Positions 55,430 through 64,000 of a stretch of 64,000 nt of DNA are shown here, one piece after another. This DNA comes from Eulemur rufifrons (Eukaryota > Chordata > Mammalia > Primates > Lemuridae), in assembly GCF_041146395.1 (NCBI RefSeq), contig NC_090990.1:50451501-50515500 (forward strand), in the 5' to 3' direction. The notes below the pieces were generated by a model that did no database searches, was not told where the DNA came from, and was given only the letters and a program-made list of their open reading frames with translations. Within the stretch, counting starts at the first letter, position 1. Each line of letters starts with the position of its first letter. The position numbers and the translations under genes were made by a program.

Positions 55430-56325
55430 GCATTTATTTGTTAACTGTATTCATCTGACAGTGCTGTAGAACACTAAAATTCTACAGATAGGTATTCCTC
55501 TACAGAATAGATATTCCTCCTGTCTAGCTGTAATTTTGTATCCGTTAACCAACTTGTCCCTATCCTGCCTCTCAGCTACCCTTTCCAGCCTCTAATAACT
55601 ACAATTGTACCCTCTACTTCTACGGTTTCAATTTTTTTTTTTTTTTTTTTTTTAGCTGCCACATATAAGTGAGAATATGCGGTATTTATCTTTCTGTGCC
55701 TGGCTTATTTCACTTAACATAATGTCCTCAAGGCTCATTCATGTTGCCAAAAATGATAGGATTTCATTCTTTTTTTATGGCCTAATAGCATTCCATTGTA
55801 TATACATACCACATTTTCTTTATCTACTCCTCAGTTGATGCACACTTAGATTGATTCCATACCTTGGCTATTGTGAATAGTGTTGCAATAAAAATGAGGG
55901 TTCAGGTATTCCTTTGATATACTGATTTGCTTTCCTTTGGATAAATACCTAGTAATGGGATTGCTAGATAATATATTAGTTCTATTATTTGTTTTTTGAG
56001 AAACCTCCATACTGTTTTCTATAATGGCTGTACTAATTTACATTTCCATCAACTGTGTATAAGAAGTTTCTTTTCTTTGAATCTTTGCCAGCATTTGCTA
56101 TTTTTTGTCTTTTTGATAATATAAAAATCTTTCAGCTTTTCCCCATTTAGTACGTTATATGGGTTTGTCATATATGGCCTTTATTGTGTTGAAGTATGTT
56201 CCTTCTATGCCTCATTTGTTGAGAGTTTTTATCATGAAAGGATACTGAATTTTATCAAATGTTTTTTCTGTCTCTACTGACCTATACTACTCTTTAATAA
56301 TAATAAATTTGATTACAGAATGAAA
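55430..56325 (-). mobile_element. L1MA/L1MB-type LINE fragment, antisense
   Basis: Reverse complement of an old L1: TTTTGTATCCGTTAACCAAC, GCCACATATAAGTGAGAATA, CTGGCTTATTTCACTTAACA, TAGCATTCCATTGTATATAC, CTTGGCTATTGTGAATAGTG, TTTGAGAAACCTCCATACTG. Near 56120 it jumps to a distant ORF2 segment (TGGCCTTTATTGTGTTGAAG, GAGAGTTTTTATCATGAAAG), so it has an internal deletion. No intact reading frame remains. Confidence 0.88.
55632..55653. repeat. Poly(T) run, 22 bases, inside L1
   Basis: Uninterrupted T run within the antisense L1, expanded from a shorter run at this place in the family. Confidence 0.95.
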
Positions 56326-56844
56326 ATATTACAAGGAAAAATAATATGGTATAATATGAACTCATAAATGCATGACTATTAAAACCCAGTCAAATGCATT
56401 TTGGGAACATTTGCATTGTTGCACAAACACAGGCATCCAAAGGAATATCTCTCTAGTATTCTTGCTTTTATCTTCTTCAGCCATGTGAGAAGACTTTCAC
56501 GGATCCTATTTCATTCTCAGAGTTGACAGGCTCACCCTGCAACAAAAGTGAGCAGCAGAAGCTAACAGCTTCCTTGAATAAATTAATTTTCTATTGATTT
56601 TAGTTATCTTCTCAAGACTTTCTAAGATACTGACCATGGAAATGAATATTAGCAACTTAGTCCCAAGTACCTGGTCAGCTCTCAGAGTGTATTCCTTGGT
56701 GCAGCTGGAACCTCACTGCTGGCTGGATTCACTTTTTGTCTACCAAGAAACCTGAAAACTACATTAGGATGGAGAGGAGAGTGTGGCACCATCTCCTTGC
56801 TCAGAGATTAGCTAATTCAGTGCACTTCATTGACTGTGGACTGC
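56326..56844. other. Unassigned intronic sequence
   Basis: No gene or named repeat seen. Confidence 0.5.
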
Positions 56845-56980
56845 TCCAATCCTCTCATTGCACATGAGGGAGAGAGATTTGGAGTGACTTCCCTGTAGCT
56901 GATGATAGAGGATAGACCAGAATCCACATCGCCCGACTCCAAGTCCAGAACTCTTTCCATTTCCCAGCAGCCCACTTATG
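56845..56980 (-). repeat. MIR SINE part, antisense
   Basis: GACTTCCCTGTAGCTGATGA, AGACCAGAATCCACATCGCC, CGACTCCAAGTCCAGAACTC. Confidence 0.6.
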
Positions 56981-56984
56981 CATA

Positions 56985-57090
56985 TATCCATCTGACATTT
57001 ATTGGATGCCTATAGTGTGGGAGTAGCTGTGACCACAAAGATGAATTAGACACAGACCCTGTGCTCAAGGTCTTTACCCTGCCTTATGTT
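56985..57090 (-). repeat. L2 LINE 3' end, antisense
   Basis: CATTTATTGGATGCCTATAG, ACAAAGATGAATTAGACACA, CCCTGTGCTCAAGGTCTTTA. Confidence 0.7.
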
Positions 57091-57799
57091 TTTAGTTTCC
57101 CAGAGGGGCTGAATTCCATTAGGAAGGTGACTCTATGCCAGGACAGTCTCTCCACCCTGGCGGGGTTAGGCAATCACTACTGATTATGTGCAGTCCTATT
57201 TCCAGTATCCAAATGTATTCATAAATGGCCTAATCTTTGGTCTTTTGACTTTCTTACTGGGGTTTCTCACCCAAACATAGCATAACTGTTAAATAACATT
57301 TAAATGGGTGAGCTCCGAAGATCAAACTATTAATACCACAAAAGAGGCTTTATTTTTATCTTAGCAGAAGAGAGAGAACAAAAGAGAGAGTCAGCATGTA
57401 TGTGCATGGGTGTATGTGTGTGTGTGTACATGTGTGTGCATAGGAGTGTGGATCTCTGAGACACGCAGAAGAAAAGTGCCTGTCTGCTTATGAATGAACC
57501 ACAGTGTAAGCTATGAGTACATTCTAGGCTTCACAAGGCTGTAACATTCACCAGGCTACCAACGTTAGATAAGCAGATTTTTTCCATTGGTAATTTTTAA
57601 TAATTTAAGGATACTCTTTTCCCATTATTTTAAGAACCCAACTTGGAGCTCCTCATTTGACCAGCAACTGTGTTCCGAGGGCCTACGATATTCCCCGCCC
57701 AGTGAGAGGTTTGGGCTTTGGGAGACTGAGTCAGAGCTCATGATCCTCAAACCACTTTCGCTTTCATTTTGTTGTTGTCATTCTTGCTCCATTTGATCC
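57091..57799. other. Unassigned intronic sequence with TG-rich tract
   Basis: 57395-57442 is a degenerate (TG)n tract. No gene. Confidence 0.5.
57395..57442. repeat. (TG)n-like simple repeat
   Basis: Interrupted TG/TATG run. Confidence 0.85.
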
Positions 57800-57945
57800 T
57801 GAGGTAAAAAAGGACTAATAATATTATCTCTATGTCACAGAGGAGGAAGCTGAGGCCCAGAGAGGTTTAATAACTTGCAAAGATCCTTTACACTAGTAAG
57901 TGGTAAAGATGGGAGATCTCAGTCTTCTTACCACTGGGAGGGTGT
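57800..57945 (-). repeat. MIR SINE core, antisense
   Basis: AATAATATTATCTCTATGTC, GGAGGAAGCTGAGGCCCAGA, GAGGTTTAATAACTTGCAAA. Confidence 0.8.
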
Positions 57946-58934
57946 TTTTTTTTTTTTAACTCTGCCAGATTGCTAGGCCATATATTTTTTTAAATGCAGG
58001 AGAAATTAGAGAAAAAACAAATTGGAAACATATAAATGTAACCTCATGATAGAATAATAATGAAATGAAAATGTTAACGTTCATTTTAAATTCTACCTAA
58101 ACTAGGTCATGAATCCACCCTCTAGCCTTTCCTCCCCATGGGCATAATTGAGCTCCTTTCCCAAGTGACATGTTTGGTTGGTACACCCATGTGAGTTATA
58201 AGGGTAAGGACCTTTCTCCTGCGAGGATTGCTGCAGAGCTCCTCCTAAGTAATAACTGCAATGGGAGAGATACAAGTAACATGTTCACTGGGCTTTCATA
58301 ACTCTAGAAACGACACCTTCTAAAACTTGAAGCTTACTGTTCATCCAAATGATTGGCTTTGTCTGGAAAGTGGCCATATAACTTCTCAAACCACAGAGGT
58401 TTGGACTAGTCAATTATAGTAAGCCTAAAAGCAGAGAAAGATCAGGACACAGCATCACTGGGTGGAAAGGGGGAAAGCTAAACTGCCTCCAAACTGCAGT
58501 GCACTGCCCTGTACTTGTTTCTGGAACACCCATGAAGGGCCTGAGGCAGAAGGGACCCATTGACTTGGGAGGCAGGAGACAAAGCAAATGTGCAGTTCAC
58601 CCACAATCCAGCCCCTCTTGGCATCACCCCCTAGCTGAGTGACACTCTAAAGACCCTTCCCTACACCGGTCACATTTGTCAAATGAACAAGAAAAACAAA
58701 AAGAATTTCAGATTGCCCAGTTTGATTAGTTTCCCTGATGGTCATCTTACTGTTATCTATCACCACAACATGGCCTGGGAGAATCTAAAAACTGGTTTTT
58801 TGGCTTTTGATCACTTATTTGGTTTACTGTCAGCAGATGATATTAAAATTAGCTTGCATTTGCAGAGCAAATCTGGATGGGCAATGGGGGATGGAAACAG
58901 GGAGTGGCCTGGGTGGTGGCTGGAATTAGAACAA
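57946..58934. other. Unassigned intronic sequence
   Basis: No gene. The 84-codon frame at 58683-58937 has no motif. Confidence 0.5.
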
Positions 58935-59130
58935 TGATCTCTTATGTTTTAGAGGTTGCAAAGCACTTTCCCACACATGGTCTCATTGGATTCCTACAAA
59001 GTCCTGCGAGTGCAGATATTTGTAGCCCCACTTGACAAATTGGATGTTTCAAAAGGTGAACTGACTGGCCAGGGTTCACAAAAAAATTGGTGGCAATATA
59101 AAAATCAGAATAAAAGGCAAAGTTCTTGCT
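58935..59130 (-). repeat. MIR SINE, antisense
   Basis: GTTGCAAAGCACTTTCCCAC, GGTCTCATTGGATTCCTACA, TTTGTAGCCCCACTTGACAA, CTGACTGGCCAGGGTTCAC. Confidence 0.7.
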
Positions 59131-59229
59131 TCCTTGTGCAACACACCAGAGGGTGATTAGAATCTAACATAAGGCTTTGTAGCTATACTGAGGTAATCGG
59201 CAGTTGATTATATTAATAATATGCTGTCA

Positions 59230-59580
59230 ATGCAGACTTGGTGCTCTACTCTTTCTGGGCTTTCACACCTGCTCTTGTGGTTCCCTCCCCCAGCCTCTTT
59301 ATTCATGTAGCTCCTTCATTTATCACTTGGAAACCACTTCCTCCACAAAGACTCAAGACTTTGTTAGATGCCATCCTATGGGGTTTCCATAGCACCCAAA
59401 GATTACCCACGGTGTCCTTACCACTGCAATCCAATTGCCTGTATTGGAATATAGCTCCATTAAGCACTAAGACGACACATTCAAAAGTCATTCACGACCA
59501 GTTATTTTTTCACCTTTGTAAGCCCAATACTTAGCATAGTAGACGCAGGATAAATATTCTTGAGGAAATGTTGTGTAATC
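59230..59580 (+). repeat. L2 LINE 3' region, sense
   Basis: CTCTTGTGGTTCCCTCCCCC, GGAAACCACTTCCTCCACAA, ATATAGCTCCATTAAGCACT, CCCAATACTTAGCATAGTAG. Confidence 0.7.
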
Positions 59581-59666
59581 TATAGCCAAGAGGGAGTTTT
59601 GCTTCCACGTTGCCCTCAGAGGTACAAGGGGATTGAAAACTCCTTCTCCTCTCTCCCCACAACCCA

Positions 59667-59945
59667 GTTTTTTTAAGGTATGCTTGACAAAAATTGTATA
59701 TATTTATAGTGTGTGACATGATGTTTTGATATATATAGTGAAATGATTAAATAAAGCTAATTAACATATTCATCACGTTATATATGTATTTTTTGTGGTG
59801 GAAGCATTTAAGATCTACTCTATTAGCAATTTTCAAGTATGCAATACCTTATAATTAACTATTGTCATCATGCTGTACAGGAGATCTCTGGAACTTACTT
59901 TTCTTGTGTAACAGAAACTTTGTACCCTTTGATCAACCTTTAAAA
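59667..59945 (-). mobile_element. L1MA/L1MB 3' UTR fragment, antisense
   Basis: AAATTGTATATATTTATAGT, GACATGATGTTTTGATATAT, TAAGATCTACTCTATTAGCA, TTTCAAGTATGCAATACCTT, CATGCTGTACAGGAGATCTC, TTTGTACCCTTTGATCAACC. Confidence 0.88.
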
Positions 59946-60479
59946 CCATCTAAGACAGTACCATTTCCAGAAGGAAGCTCTCAGAAAGCCAACCTCTAGC
60001 TATTTGCCTAAAATGTCAAATCATTTCCAAAAGTAAGCCTTAGAGTTGGGAGAGGACTAAAAGTGTGACAAGGATGGAGGTTAGTGTTTATGTAACTGTA
60101 TGGAGAAAGAGGTAAGGGAAGATATTTTTGGAGTTACTGGAAAACTTAGCCCTGACGCTTGGCCTGCTCATGTGTGTGGTATTATTGCTGAGAGCCAAAC
60201 TTCATGCCAAACCTCTAGCTGTCAGGTATCAGTTTCGGGAAGAGACTTGAACTTGCTTGTGTGGTTATTTATAACTATATTTTCCTATCTTGTGTCAGGT
60301 TAGAAGACCCCACAACACCACTGAGATATGTTATCAAAACCACATGTAGACGGAATAAAATAAATATGGCAGATAATGAGTAAGACCTAGGACTCACAAG
60401 TTATGTAAATATGAAACCCAGCATTTAACATAGTACCCCTATATTCAAAATCCTTTTAAGTATTTAGGAATGAATGAAT
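59946..60479. other. Unassigned intronic sequence
   Basis: No gene or named repeat seen. Confidence 0.5.
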
Positions 60480-60730
60480 ATATGAATATCATCATCATGT
60501 AAAATGAATTGGTCTAGTCTCATTAGTGAGACTATTTCCACAATGGCAGAATTTTAAAGGACATGTAGAATTTGACAAGGGATACACTTTACAGACATTG
60601 TGCTGAACTTTCAGCAAAAATAGTCCTAGGCAATATAAAACAAATGGGCATGGCTGTATTCCAATAAAACTTTATTTACAATAATAAGAAGTGGACCATG
60701 TTTGGTACATCATAGTTCCTTGACTCCAGT
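60480..60730 (-). mobile_element. hAT-like DNA transposon remnant
   Basis: GGGCATGGCTGTATTCCAAT then AAAACTTTATTTACAATAAT and GTGGACCATGTTTGGTACAT follow the reverse complement of a common MITE beginning CAGGGGTCGGCAAACT. Only the half at 60640-60730 is clear. Confidence 0.55.
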
Positions 60731-60764
60731 ATAAATTATAGCTACTGATTCCCATCTTCACTAT

Positions 60765-61320
60765 TTCATTTCCTTCTGGAAATCCTTCCTGTGTTCTCCA
60801 TTGTCCACAAGCTGAAACCCAAGCTTCTTAACTCGCTACCCTAATCAGAACAGTACTTTCAGGCCCCTGATACTTAATGCTCTTTCTCCTCTCTTCATGC
60901 TCAACTCACATTTTTCTATGCAGATAATACATTCTTAATGCTTATGGCTTAGCCAGATCCTACCCATCCTTTACAGGAAATGTCTTCAAATGGGGTAGAG
61001 GGGACACATCAGAATCGTCTAGGAAGCCTTTTGGCGATAAACATAGTGCTCATAGTAAATTCTCATAGGCCCACTGATGAGAACAAAGGAAGCAGGAACA
61101 TAGATAGTTTGAAGATGTTCCTTAGCTTCTTCAAGCAAGTCCCACCCTCCCTCCAAACCACTGCTTTATGGCATTACTAAAATCCCACTTCCACCAAGAA
61201 GCTTTCCCTGACCACATTAACCCATACTCAGCTTTTCCTTCTATGGACTTCTTCAGTCCTTATTGGTTACAAAATTCATTTTTAGTACCTGAGATATTAT
61301 TTGGTTATTTAAGCTTTTCC
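60765..61320 (+). repeat. L2 LINE, sense, interrupted by a DNA-element scrap
   Basis: Left part AATCCTTCCTGTGTTCTCCA, GATCCTACCCATCCTTTACA; right part (61165-61320) AAATCCCACTTCCACCAAGA, AGCTTTCCCTGACCACATTA. Between them 60990-61150 (ACATCAGAATCGTCTAGGAA) looks like a MER5-type fragment. Confidence 0.6.
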
Positions 61321-61660
61321 TGTGCCAGGCATTTTCCTAGGTGCTGGGCACACAGCAGTGAACATTACAATAAAGCGCTTCTCTCTGAAGATGACGTTCT
61401 AATGACAGGGAGAAGCAGACAATAGCATGTGCCAAAAGAGTGAATAAAATAATTTCAGACAATAAAAAGAAAACAAGATAATGGGGTAAGGAGTGATTGG
61501 AAAGAGGGGGAGATATTGGAAGGACAAGGAGGTGCAACTTTTGATAGGGAGGTCAGGAAAGTCTTAATGAGTCTACAACTCAGCTAAAATCTGAGTGAAA
61601 AGACCTGGAGGAAAAAAACTGGAGGCAGAGGGAACAGCACAGTTTTATCTTTCCCTTTTC
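61321..61660 (-). repeat. L2 LINE 3' region, antisense
   Basis: TGTGCCAGGCATTTTCCTAG, GTGCTGGGCACACAGCAGTG, GATAGGGAGGTCAGGAAAGT, then AAATCTGAGTGAAAAGACCT. Confidence 0.7.
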
Positions 61661-61726
61661 TGAAGGTGCTATTGAACACAGGATGGTAGAGAAGACTCAT
61701 AGAGATGATTAAATAGTCCTCTCATT

Positions 61727-61897
61727 TAGGGTAGCCAGAAAAAATGTACAGGATGCCTAGTTAAGTTAGAATTTCAGATAAATAACAAGTAATTTTTTAG
61801 TATAAGGACTAACTGTAGTATAATAACTAAGAAAATTGTTTTCTGGGTGTCCTTATTTTTGTTTGTTTGTTTTTATCTAAATCAGACAATCCTACAT
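61727..61897. mobile_element. Palindromic MITE, MER53-like
   Basis: Starts TTAGGGTAGCCAGAAAAAAT and ends near CAGACAATCCTACAT, an imperfect inverted pair. Internal ACAGGATGCCTAGTTAAGTT, ATTTCAGATAAATAACAAGT and AATTTTTTAGTATAAGGACT match the family. The exact name is from memory. Confidence 0.6.
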
Positions 61898-62999
61898 TTT
61901 ACTCATAGGAAAGAGTAGCCCAGGGTGGTTTGTATCTAATATCATGTAGCTCCTTTGGAGCTGTACTGGAACAAATCTGCACCTAAAGCAGAGGAAATTT
62001 AATTCAGTGTTGATGTTTCAGAAGCTCTTATATTATTTTCTAATTGTCTCCTTGAAGAGTAATTTATCTCCCCAACAACTCCTTGAGAGAGGGTTCCCTA
62101 TGACTTTTTTTGATCATATACTAAGTATAATATTAAGTACTTAATTTATTCTTTTATCCCCCTTGTACTGTAAGCCTACATAGCAGTAGTACTTTTCTAA
62201 AGACAAAGGTGACAGGCTTCTGTCCTTAAGTATAATAGGAAAAATTAGCATATATAAATCATTTTAAATCAACTTAGATCATGGTAAAGGCCCACAACAG
62301 AGGCACACAATGAACTGGGTATCTGAAAGGGAGAGATGGCTTCCAGCTTTGGGAATCAAGGAAGCCTGACTCAGGCCTTTATTGACAGCAAACGTTTCAA
62401 TAACGGATTACACAGAACATTGTCCAGGGAAAACAGCTCAAGCAAGGAGAAGGTGGTGAAAAATAATGAGACTTGTTTTGGGAACAAGTCCATCTCTGTG
62501 GTTGCTGCAGAGAATAACTAAAGGAGTATGAGATTTTTAGACCTGAGTTATAAAGAGCACAGAACAACAAATAAAGGGATTTGAATGCCTTTTATAAGTC
62601 ATGGGACTCATTAAATAATCTTGAGCTGGCACTTAATGTAATAAGAACCACAAATGAAGAAAACCTATCTGATCGTGGTGTAAAACAAGGAGACCAGGAG
62701 GACGGTGACTGCAGAAGTCCTAGTTAGTTAAATGAGGGTTTGGCTCTAGTTTATAATAACAGAAAATAAAAGATGGGACTGGATGCAATAGATATTTTTA
62801 AGGTAGAAATCCCTGAGCCTACCAGGTGATGGGCTATAAAAGTTGATGAAAATGGAGGCATTGAAGATAAAGCTGAGATTTTAACTTTAGGTGACTAGGA
62901 GAATGGTAGTACCGTTTAAGAAAACATGAAAGTCAGGGAACAGGGTGCATTGTAGGTGGAGGATTTATTTTAAAACTTTAAAAATATGTATCTTTTTAA
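61898..62999. other. Unassigned intronic sequence
   Basis: No gene. Fragments around 62800-62920 may be remnants of the 5' side of an antisense L2. Confidence 0.45.
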
Positions 63000-63165
63000 A
63001 TATTGCATTATAGAATTTTGTAGCTATAAAAGTCATCATGATAATTTGCAATCCCTTTGTTTTGTGTAGAAGAAAATCCAGTGAGAATAAATGACTTGCC
63101 TGTGATCACTCAGAAAGTTAGTGGAACAGCCACTTTGGGGTATCTGATGTCCTGTTTTCCCTGGA
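63000..63165 (-). repeat. MIR SINE part, antisense
   Basis: AAATGACTTGCCTGTGATCA then CTCAGAAAGTTAGTGGAACA. Confidence 0.55.
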
Positions 63166-64000
63166 CGGTCTCTCTTCCAGGAGATGAGCTGTCTTATGAT
63201 GAGTTTGTAAAAATGGAATAGTCATGTGGTGAGATGCAGTTGTCAGTTTGAAATGTAGATGTGGCGCATTGGTAACACATCAGGGCCAACTATTTGGGAG
63301 GCATCTAAATGACAATAACATTTGAAAGTACAAACGTCAACAAGATTGCCAAAAGAGATAAAGTTCATATAAGTTAAATGTGACCGATGACAATGGAGTT
63401 GCACAAAGCGTCCACTAAGTTTCACATTTAGGAGGCCTTTGGAATGAGAGGGAGAGAGAGAGAGAGAGAGAGAGAGAAAGCAGTTGTGATTGAATGGAGG
63501 TCGCAGAAGCAAGAAACAAGGCTACAAACATGTAAAAAGTGAGGGGCTAGTGAGGAAGTGGAAAACAGGATTTAAAACTATTCCCTGGAAGGTGGCAGTA
63601 AAAGGAGAAAGACGGGATATTGTTGAAGCAGGGCCTGAAGGAAAGCTTCCGGGTTGCTATGAGATGGGAGGGACATGCACGTGCATGTGGGCAGAAGCAG
63701 CGAGAGCCCTGGAAAGCAGGAGGGGAGAGGCATAATGAGTGAGGGTGAGTCCTGCAAAGTGTTAGAGCAGCTGAAGGAGCAGGAAGCAAAAGGACACTAA
63801 CATGGCTGATGAAAGTGAAGGTGGAGGAGCCTCCTGAGGCACAAAGGGAAGGGGTAAGGTGCATGGAATTCAAACTGACTGTCTTATCAGTGAGGTAGGA
63901 AGTTGGGTCCTTGGTTCAAAGTGAGAGGATAGAAGTGGGGATGGGAATTTGTGAACAGTGGGACTATTTTGGCATAACAACTGAGGGCAATCAGTAAGGA
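63166..64000. other. Intronic sequence to the window end
   Basis: Purine-rich on the + strand with a (GA)n tract. The 108-codon minus frame (63547-63873) is its low-complexity Ser/Pro/Leu complement. Possibly old L2 in part. Confidence 0.45.
63446..63480. repeat. (GA)n simple repeat
   Basis: GA dinucleotide run with one GGG interruption near its start. Confidence 0.95.

Larger units (their letters stand above)
26010..64000 (+). other. PDE4B: PDE4B long intron, 5' 37,991 bp
   Basis: Starts at donor GTAGGC. I looked for the next long-form exon (start of UCR2, EESYQKLAMETLEELDW) and for the PDE4B2 and PDE4B5 first exons and recognised none, so the intron continues past the window edge. In the family, intronic promoters for short isoforms lie in this part of the gene, so any regulatory content here is of interest. 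Confidence 0.85.

Noticed and set aside
63547..63873. 108-codon minus-strand Ser/Pro/Leu-rich frame
   Set aside because: Complement of purine-rich low-complexity sequence next to a (GA)n tract.
26010..64000. Search for the first exons of PDE4B2 and PDE4B5 and for the first UCR2 exon
   Set aside because: No stretch encoding the expected N-termini or EESYQKLAMETLEELDW was recognised; these probably lie beyond the window.
1..64000. Prokaryotic systems, CRISPR arrays, tRNA, rRNA, snRNA or other RNA genes
   Set aside because: Spliced mammalian exons and mammalian SINE/LINE content throughout; tRNA-like sequence is only in MIR heads, and no spaced direct-repeat array is present.

Overview
The window is mammalian nuclear DNA from inside one large gene, read on the + strand. 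Four short exons with good splice sites encode consecutive pieces of the N-terminal regulatory region (UCR1 and its flank) of the cAMP-specific phosphodiesterase PDE4B. They lie at 8409-8603 (195 bp), 17659-17695 (37 bp), 17801-17871 (71 bp) and 25960-26009 (50 bp). Reading frame and split codons run cleanly from one exon to the next. The catalytic domain, UCR2 and all transcript starts lie outside the window. No second gene, RNA gene, CRISPR array, prokaryotic feature or virus-like operon is supported.

The host is probably a strepsirrhine primate (lemur, loris or galago). The Alu at 35271-35571 has strepsirrhine-type diagnostic words (CCTAGCACTCT, GAGCAAGAGCGAGACC, CACTCTAGCC), and 52048-52137 looks like the 3' end of a strepsirrhine L1. 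This is an inference from remembered repeat consensus sequences.

Layout: 1-8408 is the intron upstream of the first visible exon. 8604-17658 is a 9.1-kb intron, 17696-17800 a 105-bp intron, and 17872-25959 an 8.1-kb intron. 26010-64000 is the first 38 kb of a long intron whose 3' end is not reached. The introns are full of ancient L2 and MIR fragments in both orientations. They also hold L1 remnants, hAT and Tigger DNA-transposon fossils, an ERVL-type solo LTR (MLT2-like, 37679-38052) and only a few 7SL-derived elements. Several nested insertions still show target-site duplications, so their order of insertion can be read.

Points worth a second look are: a perfect CRE palindrome (31151-31158) about 5.1 kb downstream of the last visible exon of a cAMP-degrading enzyme; a 118-bp segment at 14593-14710 with a ~90% identical copy placed inside an L2 at 15812-15929; an inverted pair of unrecognised ~150-170 bp elements at 38933-39085 and 40090-40261; a 33-nt alternating purine-pyrimidine tract with five CpGs; and repeat-free blocks that have kept CpGs. 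Repeat families and boundaries were assigned by eye and are approximate. I did not find a previously undescribed biological system.
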